DNA of 6,623 bases from an uncultured Prevotella sp. (GCA_947303825.1 CAMYZK010000147.1:1-6623), one strand, 5' to 3'; shown: positions 1-6,520, numbered from the stretch's first letter. Notes: generated by a model not told the origin, from the letters alone. Made by a program: numbers and translations.

Positions 1-261
1 GCGGTCGTTGGCAAGTCTGCCGCCTGCTTTGCCGGGCTGCTTCTCTTCTGCTGCCCCCAGACTGTCTGCGAGGGGCAGGGGTGGAGCAGACATCTTCTGC
101 CTGACATCGGCCAGTTCGGCCTTTATTGCTGCCAGCTCCTCTTTCAGTGCCGTCACAGTGGCGTTGAGGCTGGCCAATGCGTTCATGGTCTGTGTGCGGC
201 TGCTGCCAGGTGTGAGCAGACGGTACAAGCGGTGAAGGATTCTCTTTGCAATAGTTTTCAT
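1..261 (-). CDS. N-terminal part of an unidentified coiled-coil protein (runs off left edge)
   Basis: Reading from ATG at 261-259 on the minus strand, 87 codons are open to the window edge. The protein starts MKTIAKRILHRLYRLLTPG, a basic amphipathic stretch. Residues about 26-57 (MNALASLNATVTALKEELAA and onwards) form a heptad-like, Glu/Lys/Leu-rich helix that looks like a short coiled coil. A Pro/Ala/Gly-rich linker follows. There is no classical signal peptide because the N-terminus is too charged, so the product is probably cytoplasmic or membrane-peripheral. The start is supported by a good Bacteroidetes promoter about 26 bp upstream. The domain that would define the function lies outside the window. 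An N-terminal basic helix plus coiled coil before an enzymatic domain is compatible with glycan-biosynthesis methyltransferases or glycosyltransferases, but that is only a guess. It is separated from the glycosidase operon by 630 bp and its own promoter, so it is probably a different transcription unit. Confidence 0.7.
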   Translation of the reverse strand, partial: MKTIAKRILHRLYRLLTPGSSRTQTMNALASLNATVTALKEELAAIKAELADVRQKMSAPPLPLADSLGAAEEKQPGKAGGRLANDR

Positions 262-286
262 AGGGCAATGGTCTTTTGTTGGCAAG

Positions 287-316
287 CAAAGGTAACGTAG
301 AGTACCGGCGCACAAA
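287..316 (-). promoter_or_regulatory. Bacteroidetes-type promoter for the left-edge gene
   Basis: On the minus strand, TTTG (316-313) is followed after 18 bp by TACCTTTG (294-287). This fits the Bacteroidetes primary sigma consensus of a -33 TTTG and a -7 TAnnTTTG. Transcription would start near 280, leaving a leader of about 20 nt before the ATG at 261. It is the best-formed promoter in the window. Confidence 0.7.
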
Positions 317-380
317 AGCCATTAACACGGAATTAACATTCCCGTCGCCTTTTTAACAAATGAGAAGGTAAGTTTTTTAG

Positions 381-560
381 TCTCTCAACCCTCAACCCTC
401 ATCAGGGGTTCTTGCGTCCCTTCGGTAGCAAGCGGCAGAGCCGAGTGTCACCCCTGCCAGTGGTCTGAACGCCCCTTCGGGGCTACTGAAGAAAAGTCTC
501 TCCGCTCGGCTTCGCCGCTTGGCTCGTCCAAGAACTCTTAACTCTTAACTCTTAATTCTA
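381..560. repeat. Inverted pair of stem-loop/tandem-repeat elements (intergenic)
   Basis: The right copy has a mini-hairpin CGGC-TTC-GCCG (507-517), then GTCCAA (526-531), then three perfect 7-bp units AACTCTT (533-553) and a degenerate fourth (554-560). A diverged copy lies to the left in the opposite orientation: 429-445 is complementary to 505-521 at 15 of 17 positions, and TTCTTG plus two 7-bp AACCCTC units (387-400) flank it. Between the arms is a perfect hairpin GCCCC-TTC-GGGGC (471-483) that can be extended by CAGT/ACTG (458-461 and 485-488). The whole stretch could fold as one long imperfect hairpin. No reading frame is supported. The right copy matches a segment inside the GH2 gene (see 2023-2121), so this is a dispersed element and not unique intergenic DNA. 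Confidence 0.65.
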
Positions 561-626
561 ACTGGTGCTACAGGTGCTACTGCAGATGATACTGCAGGCC
601 TTTTGCGAAATAATGCACCCCCTTTT

Positions 627-649
627 GGAAAAAGGGCACGCCTTTTTCC
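627..649. other. Perfect 9-bp inverted repeat, able to form a competing hairpin
   Basis: GGAAAAAGG (627-635), loop GCACG, CCTTTTTCC (641-649). The left arm can instead pair with the preceding CCCTTTT (about 619-626), so two mutually exclusive stems are possible. A third similar block, CCCCTTTTT, follows at 660-668. It lacks a clean GC stem followed by a T tract, so I do not call it a terminator. Confidence 0.5.
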
Positions 650-669
650 GACAGGGAGGCCCCTTTTTC

Positions 670-690
670 AGTAAAACAACTTGTTTTACT
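670..690. other. Perfect 10-bp palindrome
   Basis: AGTAAAACAA, one central C, then TTGTTTTACT. As RNA it forms a 9-bp stem with a 3-nt loop on either strand; as DNA it resembles a dimer-binding operator or recombination site. It is not followed by a T tract. Its position inside the 561-758 element suggests it belongs to that element and does not regulate a neighbour. Confidence 0.55.
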
Positions 691-824
691 TGGTAGTTCC
701 AGCAGTAGCAGGATGTATCCGCATAACTATCTGATAGTCAGAGGCGAGTAGCACCAGTAGTACGAGTTGTGTCGCAGACTCCCAATGTAAAAATGCCCCC
801 CTTCTCTGAGGACAAGTGAATACG

Positions 825-842
825 AAAAGAGGTGACACCTCT
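825..842 (-). terminator. Possible weak terminator of the glycosidase operon
   Basis: On the minus strand, about 50 nt after the stop of the third gene, AGAGGTG-T-CACCTCT (842-828) forms a short stem and is followed directly by TTTT. The stem is only about 5-6 bp once a loop is allowed and the T tract is short, so it is weak. The GAGGTGA arm (829-835) could alternatively pair with TCACCTC (852-858). It is the best terminator candidate downstream of the operon. Confidence 0.35.
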
Positions 843-892
843 AATAAGTGTTCACCTCCTACTCGATTATTGCCCCAACAATTTCTTAGTTG

Positions 893-1354
893 TTACTGCT
901 GGGGAAGTTTTTGCTTTAGATAGTCGTTGTACTCGGTGCCGGTGCCCTTAAAAGCCTTCTTTGCTGTCTCTGGCTTAATGTTGAGTGTCAGCTTGCATTT
1001 GACAGAATTGGTGACACCACGTGCACCCATGCCGACGGCAAAGCTATACTTTGTCTCTCCATTGGCGGGGATAGGCTGTCCTGTCAGCTTTTTCGTTGAC
1101 ATTACCTCGTCGAAACTCATCATTCCCATGGCCATATAAGCGTAGATTGTTGCATTGACGGTATATTCGTCGCTGCCTATTTCAGCATCGGTTTCATTGG
1201 CAACGACAATGGTACAGTTTGAGCTGCCTGTGCTGCGTGTGTCAGTGACGCTCTTGATTTTCACCTTCTCCTGGATAGCTTTCATGGCCAGCTCGTCGAT
1301 GTAGGCATCGAATTCCTTGTCGCCGAGACGTTCGGCATTCACAGAGTAAGCCAT
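893..1354 (-). CDS. Small protein of unknown function, last gene of the operon; 5' end probably disrupted
   Basis: I do not recognise this protein. From ATG 1354-1352 it has 153 residues. Residues 8-34 (ERLGDKEFDAYIDELAMKAI and onwards) look helical. Residues about 34-127 are an alternating pattern typical of a beta-sandwich, with CTIVVANETDAEIG, a YTVNATIYAYMAMGMM strand and KYSFAVGMGARG. Two cysteines (C47, C120) could pair if the protein is exported. A charged C-terminal helix ends in KLPQQ. The frame is open back to 1777, but upstream of 1417 it only shadows GH2, and upstream of 1354 it has no ATG, GTG or TTG before GH2 coding. An export signal would make sense here but lies in another frame at 1389-1342, so the chosen start is the first usable one and may not be the ancestral one. 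It lies 62 bp after GH2 (27 bp if started at 1389), so it is probably co-transcribed. Confidence 0.55.
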   Translation of the reverse strand: MAYSVNAERLGDKEFDAYIDELAMKAIQEKVKIKSVTDTRSTGSSNCTIVVANETDAEIGSDEYTVNATIYAYMAMGMMSFDEVMSTKKLTGQPIPANGETKYSFAVGMGARGVTNSVKCKLTLNIKPETAKKAFKGTGTEYNDYLKQKLPQQ

Positions 1355-1389
1355 AGCAAAGCTATTGTCTTTAACTCCTTTAACTCCAT
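1339..1389 (-). other. Out-of-frame signal-peptide-like start (16 codons then stop)
   Basis: ATG at 1389-1387 opens MELKELKTIALLWLTL and then hits TGA (1341-1339). It has the shape of a signal peptide: charged start, then a hydrophobic IALLWLTL core. The next residues in the frame of the 893-1354 gene are VNA-ERLG, a good V-x-A signal peptidase I site. One extra base near 1341-1342 would join the two into a normal secreted precursor. This suggests a one-base deletion, either real (making the gene a pseudogene) or a sequencing error. The same stretch also resembles the hairpin/tandem repeat family, so the resemblance to a signal peptide could be accidental. Confidence 0.4.
1353..1387 (+). repeat. 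Possible third copy of the hairpin plus tandem-repeat element
   Basis: A mini-hairpin ATAGC-AAA-GCTAT (1353-1365) with a 3-nt loop is followed by TTGTC and two perfect 9-bp units TTTAACTCC (1370-1378, 1379-1387). This is the same architecture and orientation as 507-560 and 2043-2120, where the hairpin is CGGC-NTC-GCCG and the units are 7 bp. The primary sequence of the stem differs, so membership of the same family is an inference. Confidence 0.35.
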
Positions 1390-1416
1390 AACTTTCGTAA
1401 GAAGGCCAATAATTGT

Positions 1417-4400
1417 TCAGTTGAGCTTTGGCTTGAGCTCGTCGGGTGAGTCGTTGGTGAACATGTCGACGGGCTTGGCCTTGCGTGTGAAGAAATGGGT
1501 GATGGTCTCGGGCTCCAGCGTGATGGCAGGCTGGAAGTCGGGGCTCTGCATGTAGTCGAGTATGGCGCGGCGCATCTGGCGCGCTACGGGTCGGCTGTCC
1601 AGACGGTTGGTGATGTCCATGGTGGTCATCAGCAGGCGACCGCCTAGTACGCGGGCTTCGATGAGCATGCCCAGCTTGCGGCTGACGTGCCAGGTATCGA
1701 TGGGCTGTATGGGAGGCTGATAGCTGGCGGGCAGCTCCATGAGGTTCATCACCTGGGCGCGGTTGAGCAGCTCCCACCAGTTGAGGTTACTCCAGTCGTC
1801 GGTGGGGAACCCGTGGCTGAAGAGGGGATGGCTTTTGTCTATGTAGGCCCCGGTGGTGTGGGGCGGGCGCATCTTGAACCACGACGTGTTCCAGAACACC
1901 GGCAAGTAGGTCTGCTTGACGTCACTGCCCAGCGTCACCTTGCCGGCGGCGGTGAGGAGCACCGTGCCTCCGTTACGAAGCACTTCGAGAGTCTTTGCAT
2001 CGAGCGTGTCGGCAATGTGTATGTCACTCTCCACTCTTCGCTCGGCATCGCCGCTTGGTTTGTCCAATAACTCCTCACTCTTCACTCTTAACTCTTCACT
2101 CTTCACTCTTAACTCTTCACTGGGGTACACCCAGAAGTTCCAGTGGTTCTGTATGTAGTTGTCTATTCTTACCCTTAGGGTCATCTTGGCAGGCTCCTTG
2201 ATGCTGTCCAGCTTTAGCTTTACTGTTCCAATGGCGTTGTTCTTGCCTACGGTAATGGAGCATTGCCTAATGCTGTCGAGGGCAACGATAATGCTGTCTT
2301 CCTTTAGCACCTCGTAGACTACATCGACCGGCATAAGGTTTCCCAACAACGCATTGTAGGTCTCTAGTGGCACGTTGAGCTCCTCGTTGTTGGTATAGAC
2401 AAACTTGGGGAACCGTGCCAGTACAACGAGATAGTTGCAGAACTCTCGCCACTCCCTTTCCTTGACGTATCCCTTCTCCTTCCAGTGCACATTGAGCGGT
2501 CCCACCAGTGCGGTGCCCTGTCCGCTGTAGTCGTTGAGTGCCAGCAGCTGGAATCCGGCATAGTCCTTGGTGCGCAGGTTGCGTTCTATCTCGTATTTGT
2601 AGCATAGCGTCTGTAGCTTTCCGCTGGCATGTAGGAACTTCTCTGCCTGCGAAGCCATGCCGTTTTGGGCCAGCAGGTCGGCAAAGATTTCCATGTTGCG
2701 AGCTTTGTAGGCCCCAGTGTAGTCGGCTGTCTCTTTCAGGTCGGGGAAGGCGCACCACTGTCCCTGCTCATGGGCAATGACAGGCGTATTGTTGGCGGTG
2801 GTGTCTTTATAGTTTCTGGGAAACTCTATACCGCTGTAGTAATCATCGTCGGACGACGGAGCGTGGCGGTCCCAGTCGAGGCCGCGTGCACCGCCCTTGA
2901 CGTGGAACTCCGAACCGTAGTCCCAGGCCCATCCTCCGCCGACGCTGGCCCCGCAGTACACCTTTGTGGAGTCGTACTGGTGCATCTCCTTCACCCAGTC
3001 GTTGCAGTATTTCACCCAGTCGCCGGCAGGTTCGTTGCCTGCAGCCATCATGACAAACGACGGGTGGTGGCCGTACTCGTCTATGATGCGCTTCGACTCC
3101 TCAAGCAGGTATTTGTCTATCACCTGTCCCCGGCGTAGCTTCACACCGTGGTTGGGCCACGACGGGCCTTCGGGTTGCAGGTACATCCCGGTCTCGTCGG
3201 CAGCTTGGAAGGCGGCCTCTGGTGGGCAGTAGCTGTGGAATCGCATGTGGTTAAGCCCGTATGCCTTGCACTTCTTGAAGATCTTGAGCCATTCCTCCTT
3301 GTCGGTAGGCGGATAGCCCGTCTCGGGGAAGCAGCAGTTCTCGACGGTGCCCCTGAAAAACGCCGGTTTGTTGTTGACATAGAACTGCCTGCCCTTGATG
3401 CTGATGCTGCGCAGTCCAGTCACCGTCTCGTAGACATCGTCGCCGGCCTCTATGGTAAGCAAATACAGGTTGGGGTGAAACTCATCCCACGGGACGATGG
3501 TGTTGCGTTTTCCCCAGTTGTACAGGTTTTCGCCATACTTGATGTCGGTGGGTATGGAGAATTTTACTTTGCTTTTTCCCTCAATATTTTCATGGTGCGA
3601 CTGCAGTTTCTTTCCTTTCTTCCCGTCTTCGTATGAGTAGACAGTGGCTTCCACCCAGTAGTCGTAGAAGGGCATAAATCTTACGTAAGGTATGTGGTTT
3701 TCCAGTTCCACCTCGACGTTGATGGCCTCAAGGTTGGCAGCAGGAGTGATCTTCACCTTCTTTATGTTCACCTTCTTCAACTGCGACTGCAGCTCCATGC
3801 GGCCTATTATCCCATTCCAGTTGCCTTGTGTCTGGTCGGTCACCGAATGTGAGTCTTGTCCTACGCCCACGTTTTCTATTCCGTTGTACACTCGGATGGC
3901 GATGCTGTTTTTCTTTCCTGCCTTTATAAACCGTGTCACGTCGTAGCGGTGGGGGGTGGAGAGACTGTTCTGATGTCCAGCCTCATGGCCGTTGACATAT
4001 ACTGTTGTCTCTATGTGCGGTCGCTCCAGGAACAGAGTGATGCGTGTGCCCTTCCAGTCATTAGGCACATATATTTCCTTGTTGTACCATGCGGCACCCA
4101 CGTAGTGGCGCTCCGGAGTGAGGAAGAAGGGAAACTTCATCTGCCCCTTGTGTCGGTATGGCTCCATGGCTGGGTTGAAGTAGTAGCTCGAGTCGTATAG
4201 TGAGCCCGTCCATTGTGTCTTCAGGCTCACTGGGTCGCCCTTGTCGTTGGTGAGCATGGAGCCTGGCAGCACCACGAAGTCATGGTATCTGGTGCGCAGT
4301 GGCGATCCATCCTTGGTCAGCGTGTCGCCAATGGCAAAGTCCCACACGCCTGCCAGGTCTATTATTCGCTGGGCATGAGTAGCAGTGACCCATGCAGCGC

Positions 4401-4425
4401 AGAAAAGTAAGATGAGCTTTCTCAT
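1417..4425 (-). CDS. Secreted glycoside hydrolase family 2 protein (beta-galactosidase/glucuronidase-like)
   Basis: A 1002-residue exo-acting retaining glycosidase. It starts with an SPase I-type signal peptide (residues 1-18, cleavage after THA). A jelly-roll sugar-binding domain follows (about 105-215: AAWYNKEIYVPNDWKGTRIT, ERPHIETTVYVNG), then an Ig-like domain (about 218-340) and a TIM barrel (about 345-640). The acid/base is E465 in AAGNEPAGDW and the nucleophile is most likely E553 in IAHEQGQW. GLNHMRFHSYCPPE (390-403) is the usual GH2 barrel strand. After the barrel come beta-rich modules and a C-terminal region (about 803-960, GGTVLLTAAG ... GGRLLMTTMDI) that resembles a glutamine-amidotransferase-like fold. 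Residues 769-801 are repeat-derived (see 2023-2121). Family membership is firm; the sugar cleaved (galactose, glucuronate, arabinopyranose or other) cannot be read from sequence. It starts 10 bp after the GH35 stop, so the two are translated from one message and probably act on one glycan in the periplasm or outside the cell. Confidence 0.92.
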   Translation of the reverse strand: MRKLILLFCAAWVTATHAQRIIDLAGVWDFAIGDTLTKDGSPLRTRYHDFVVLPGSMLTNDKGDPVSLKTQWTGSLYDSSYYFNPAMEPYRHKGQMKFPFFLTPERHYVGAAWYNKEIYVPNDWKGTRITLFLERPHIETTVYVNGHEAGHQNSLSTPHRYDVTRFIKAGKKNSIAIRVYNGIENVGVGQDSHSVTDQTQGNWNGIIGRMELQSQLKKVNIKKVKITPAANLEAINVEVELENHIPYVRFMPFYDYWVEATVYSYEDGKKGKKLQSHHENIEGKSKVKFSIPTDIKYGENLYNWGKRNTIVPWDEFHPNLYLLTIEAGDDVYETVTGLRSISIKGRQFYVNNKPAFFRGTVENCCFPETGYPPTDKEEWLKIFKKCKAYGLNHMRFHSYCPPEAAFQAADETGMYLQPEGPSWPNHGVKLRRGQVIDKYLLEESKRIIDEYGHHPSFVMMAAGNEPAGDWVKYCNDWVKEMHQYDSTKVYCGASVGGGWAWDYGSEFHVKGGARGLDWDRHAPSSDDDYYSGIEFPRNYKDTTANNTPVIAHEQGQWCAFPDLKETADYTGAYKARNMEIFADLLAQNGMASQAEKFLHASGKLQTLCYKYEIERNLRTKDYAGFQLLALNDYSGQGTALVGPLNVHWKEKGYVKEREWREFCNYLVVLARFPKFVYTNNEELNVPLETYNALLGNLMPVDVVYEVLKEDSIIVALDSIRQCSITVGKNNAIGTVKLKLDSIKEPAKMTLRVRIDNYIQNHWNFWVYPSEELRVKSEELRVKSEELLDKPSGDAERRVESDIHIADTLDAKTLEVLRNGGTVLLTAAGKVTLGSDVKQTYLPVFWNTSWFKMRPPHTTGAYIDKSHPLFSHGFPTDDWSNLNWWELLNRAQVMNLMELPASYQPPIQPIDTWHVSRKLGMLIEARVLGGRLLMTTMDITNRLDSRPVARQMRRAILDYMQSPDFQPAITLEPETITHFFTRKAKPVDMFTNDSPDELKPKLN
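2023..2121 (-). repeat. Dispersed repeat inserted in frame in the GH2 gene
   Basis: Ninety-nine bases encode residues 769-801: SEELRVK twice, SEELLDK, then PSGDAERRVESD. On the plus strand this is CGGC-ATC-GCCG (2043-2053), GTCCAA, then seven 7-bp units of the form (A/C)ACTCTT (2069-2117). Positions 2039-2075 match 503-539 in the intergenic repeat at 32 of 37 bases, in the same orientation. The insert lies between WNFWVYP and IHIADTLDAK, a natural domain boundary, and adds a charged, probably flexible or helical linker. The length is a multiple of three, so the frame is kept. Confidence 0.75.
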
Positions 4426-4435
4426 GGAGTGTTAT

Positions 4436-6490
4436 CTAGTAGATGTCTGTTATGGTTATGCTGTTCACCTTCTCGCCAGGGGTGCGGTCGGCCTCCCTTG
4501 GCAGATAGATAGGTGCATCGGGTTGCAGTGGCAGTATGCGCAGTTCCAGCTCCCTAATGCCTTCGGGCAGTCGCCACGGGGCAAAGATGAACGGTCGTCC
4601 GTAGTAGAAGTTGTCGGCCACCAGCTTGCCGTTGGCATACAGGCGTGCCACGTCGCCACGATAGTCTATCTGCAGCAGCTTGCCGGCATATCCATCCATG
4701 CTTTCGGGCAGTTTTATGGTATAGACCGCTGCCTGGTTGAAATCCTCGTCGGCAGGCTCCTCGACCACTTTCTGCACGCCGACGCTTATCTTCCTCATCG
4801 GTCCGGCCTCGCTGGTCTTTTCGTACTCTACGGCTAGCGGGGCGGTCTTCGCTGCCCTCCTGTCAAGGAACAGCCACTGGGCATCTTCTCTTGTCAGCAG
4901 GTAGATGTTCTGGTATATGGGCTTCTGCATGCCACGTGGCTTTACGTTGCGCAGCGTCTTCCCATCGTTCATGGCTATGGTGGTGGGCAGTCCGTCAATC
5001 TGCATCATGTAGATGTTGCCGTTGCGGCGGGCCACCAGCTGTGCCGTGGCATAGCGCATGCCCTCTATGTTGACGGGTAGTATGGCCACGCATCCTGCAG
5101 GGATGGTCATCTTGGGCAGCTTGACGCCGCAGGCCTCCAGCTGCACGTCTTTCTTTGCCTTGAGACGCTGCAGTCGCTCGTAGTTGTTGATAAAGATAAA
5201 GGCCTGACCTTCACGGCTGCGCACAGCCCACCGCAGTTGCGCGTCATCGCCTTTCTTGATGTCTTGCGGAGTGGGGAACGTTGCCTGCATGGGTGCCAGC
5301 AGCTCGCCGTAGTCCTGCATGAAGAGGTGCAGCGGGCGTAGCATGTAGTATTGCGGATATGTCTGCCCGAACTCTCCCAACGGAGCTTGGAAGTCGTATG
5401 TCTTCACTGGCATGTCGTTATAGTTGGTGGCTACGGTGCGCTGGTTCTCGTTGAGGTAGGTCATCCCATCGGGGTTTGTTCCTCCGTGGTACATGTAGTA
5501 GCCCAGCAGGTTTGACCCTGAGCCCAGCTTTACCAGTGCCATGGAGTAAGCATCCTTTGGGTACAGGTATGGTCGGCGGTGGTAGGCTGTGGCCATGCCT
5601 CCTCCCAGTTCGCAGGTGAAGTATGGATACTGGCTGGCAGCCTGTGGAGTCTTGCCAGTGTCTTTCGAGTAGTCAATCTGCTCGGTGGCAATGGCCGTGC
5701 TGCTGCGGAAGGCCTTGAAGTTGAATGCCTTGAAGTAGTTGCCGTCGGTCTCGCCGATGGTACGGTCCCAGAATCCGTCGGCATAGTCGCCATAGAGTGG
5801 AATCATCTCGCCGAAGGGCACCGGCTTGCTCAGCTCGGGCCATCCTGTTCGGGTGTAGAAGGGCAGGTCGAAGCCAATGTCGGTGGCGATGCGTTTCAGA
5901 GCCATGAGGTAGTCGCCCGAACCACGGTACTCATTGTCAAACTGGCATGCCATGACGGACCCACCGTCCTTCCACTGCAGACCCTGTATCTGCGTGAAGA
6001 CCTGGCGGTAGAGCTTCGTGACATATTGCAGAAAGCGTGGGTCTAGCGAGCGTGTCTTGCAGCCCTTGGTGAACACCCAGTCGGGAATGCCGCCGTTGCG
6101 CACTTCTCCATGACAGAAGGGGCCTATGCGCAGCACCACCGGCAGCTGCTCGTCGCGGCATATCTCTATGAAACGGCGCAGGTCGCGCTGGCCGTCCCAG
6201 CGGAAGATGCCCTCCTGCTCCTCAACATGGTTCCAGAAGACGTAGGTGGCTATCACGGTAACACCGCCCTCCTTCATCTTCCTCACCTCCTGCTGCCACT
6301 CGTTGGCAGGCAGCCGTGAGTAGTGTATCTCGCCCATTACCGGGCATACCCGTTTACCGCCTATCATCAGACTGTGACTGTCCCATGTCACGGCAGGATG
6401 CTCAGAGGCATTGACTTTTCCGAATTGTTGCTGCCCTAATGCTGATATGGCTATCAGCATGGCAGTAGATAGTATAATGATTTTTTTCAT
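4436..6490 (-). CDS. Secreted glycoside hydrolase family 35 protein (beta-galactosidase-like)
   Basis: A 684-residue retaining exo-glycosidase, first gene of the operon. A signal peptide occupies residues 1 to about 19 (MKKIIILSTAMLIAISALG, then QQQ); no lipobox cysteine is present. The GH35 TIM barrel spans about 35-390: GEIHYSRLPANEW (53-65), TYVFWNHVEEQEGIFRW (82-98), LRIGPFCHGEVRNGGIPDWV (120-139), and YHGGTNP (334-340), equivalent to the family's FHGGTN. The acid/base is E187 in QFDNEYRG, where the usual first Glu of ENEYG is Asp. The nucleophile is E294 in YFTCELGGG. C-terminal beta-rich domains follow, ending in a jelly-roll (about 600-665: GKLLQIDYRGDVARLYANGK). Known members release terminal beta-galactose; the ELGGG context differs from classical lactases and suggests a complex plant or host glycan, which is inference. 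The start is fixed by the signal peptide and by the -7 box just upstream. Confidence 0.93.
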   Translation of the reverse strand: MKKIIILSTAMLIAISALGQQQFGKVNASEHPAVTWDSHSLMIGGKRVCPVMGEIHYSRLPANEWQQEVRKMKEGGVTVIATYVFWNHVEEQEGIFRWDGQRDLRRFIEICRDEQLPVVLRIGPFCHGEVRNGGIPDWVFTKGCKTRSLDPRFLQYVTKLYRQVFTQIQGLQWKDGGSVMACQFDNEYRGSGDYLMALKRIATDIGFDLPFYTRTGWPELSKPVPFGEMIPLYGDYADGFWDRTIGETDGNYFKAFNFKAFRSSTAIATEQIDYSKDTGKTPQAASQYPYFTCELGGGMATAYHRRPYLYPKDAYSMALVKLGSGSNLLGYYMYHGGTNPDGMTYLNENQRTVATNYNDMPVKTYDFQAPLGEFGQTYPQYYMLRPLHLFMQDYGELLAPMQATFPTPQDIKKGDDAQLRWAVRSREGQAFIFINNYERLQRLKAKKDVQLEACGVKLPKMTIPAGCVAILPVNIEGMRYATAQLVARRNGNIYMMQIDGLPTTIAMNDGKTLRNVKPRGMQKPIYQNIYLLTREDAQWLFLDRRAAKTAPLAVEYEKTSEAGPMRKISVGVQKVVEEPADEDFNQAAVYTIKLPESMDGYAGKLLQIDYRGDVARLYANGKLVADNFYYGRPFIFAPWRLPEGIRELELRILPLQPDAPIYLPREADRTPGEKVNSITITDIY

Positions 6491-6512
6491 CTCTCCTGTC
6501 GCAATATGCCTG

Positions 6513-6520
6513 CAAAGTTA
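6513..6520 (-). promoter_or_regulatory. -7 box of the GH35 operon promoter
   Basis: TAACTTTG on the minus strand (6520-6513) fits TAnnTTTG and lies 22 bp before the GH35 ATG, giving a leader of about 15 nt. No good TTTG is seen at -33, so the promoter may be weak and may need an activator, as is common for glycan-induced operons. Confidence 0.5.

Larger units (their letters stand above)
561..758. repeat. Palindrome-rich element with 11-bp terminal inverted repeats
   Basis: ACTGGTGCTAC (561-571) is the exact reverse complement of GTAGCACCAGT (748-758). Nested inside, TGCTACTGC (575-583) is the exact complement of GCAGTAGCA (702-710). The interior holds a perfect 9-bp inverted repeat (627-649), a perfect 10-bp palindrome (670-690) and ACTATC-T-GATAGT (726-738), plus two TACTGCAG direct repeats (578-585, 590-597). 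There is no transposase and no ATG-initiated reading frame worth calling. It may be a small non-autonomous, MITE-like element or another dispersed structured repeat; no clear target-site duplication was seen. It abuts the previous repeat exactly at 560/561. Confidence 0.45.

Noticed and set aside
8..235. Plus-strand 75-codon open frame
   Set aside because: It is the antisense shadow of the minus-strand coiled-coil gene, which has a good promoter and a sensible start.
471..483. GCCCC-TTC-GGGGC as a Rho-independent terminator
   Set aside because: No T tract follows on either strand, and it sits in the centre of the inverted repeat pair.
561..740. Cys-rich minus-strand open stretch ending in CSIICSSTCSTS
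   Set aside because: It has no start codon, and its composition reflects palindromic repeats, not protein coding.
1342..1347. Programmed -1 frameshifting to join the signal peptide to the third gene
   Set aside because: There is no slippery heptamer at the junction (the sequence is ACTCTGTG) and no obvious downstream pseudoknot; a mutation or sequence error is simpler.
1355..1777. Upstream part of the 294-codon open frame that contains the third gene
   Set aside because: From 1417 upward it overlaps GH2 coding sequence in another frame, and its translation is a His/Arg/Pro-rich shadow. Only the part below 1354 (or from 1389 with a frame shift) looks like a protein.
2069..2120. CRISPR-like array
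   Set aside because: The units are 7 bp and directly adjacent, with no spacers; it is a simple tandem repeat.
2811..4410. Several plus-strand open frames of 65-160 codons opposite the GH2 and GH35 genes
   Set aside because: All lie antisense to well-supported glycosidase coding sequence and show no recognisable domain.
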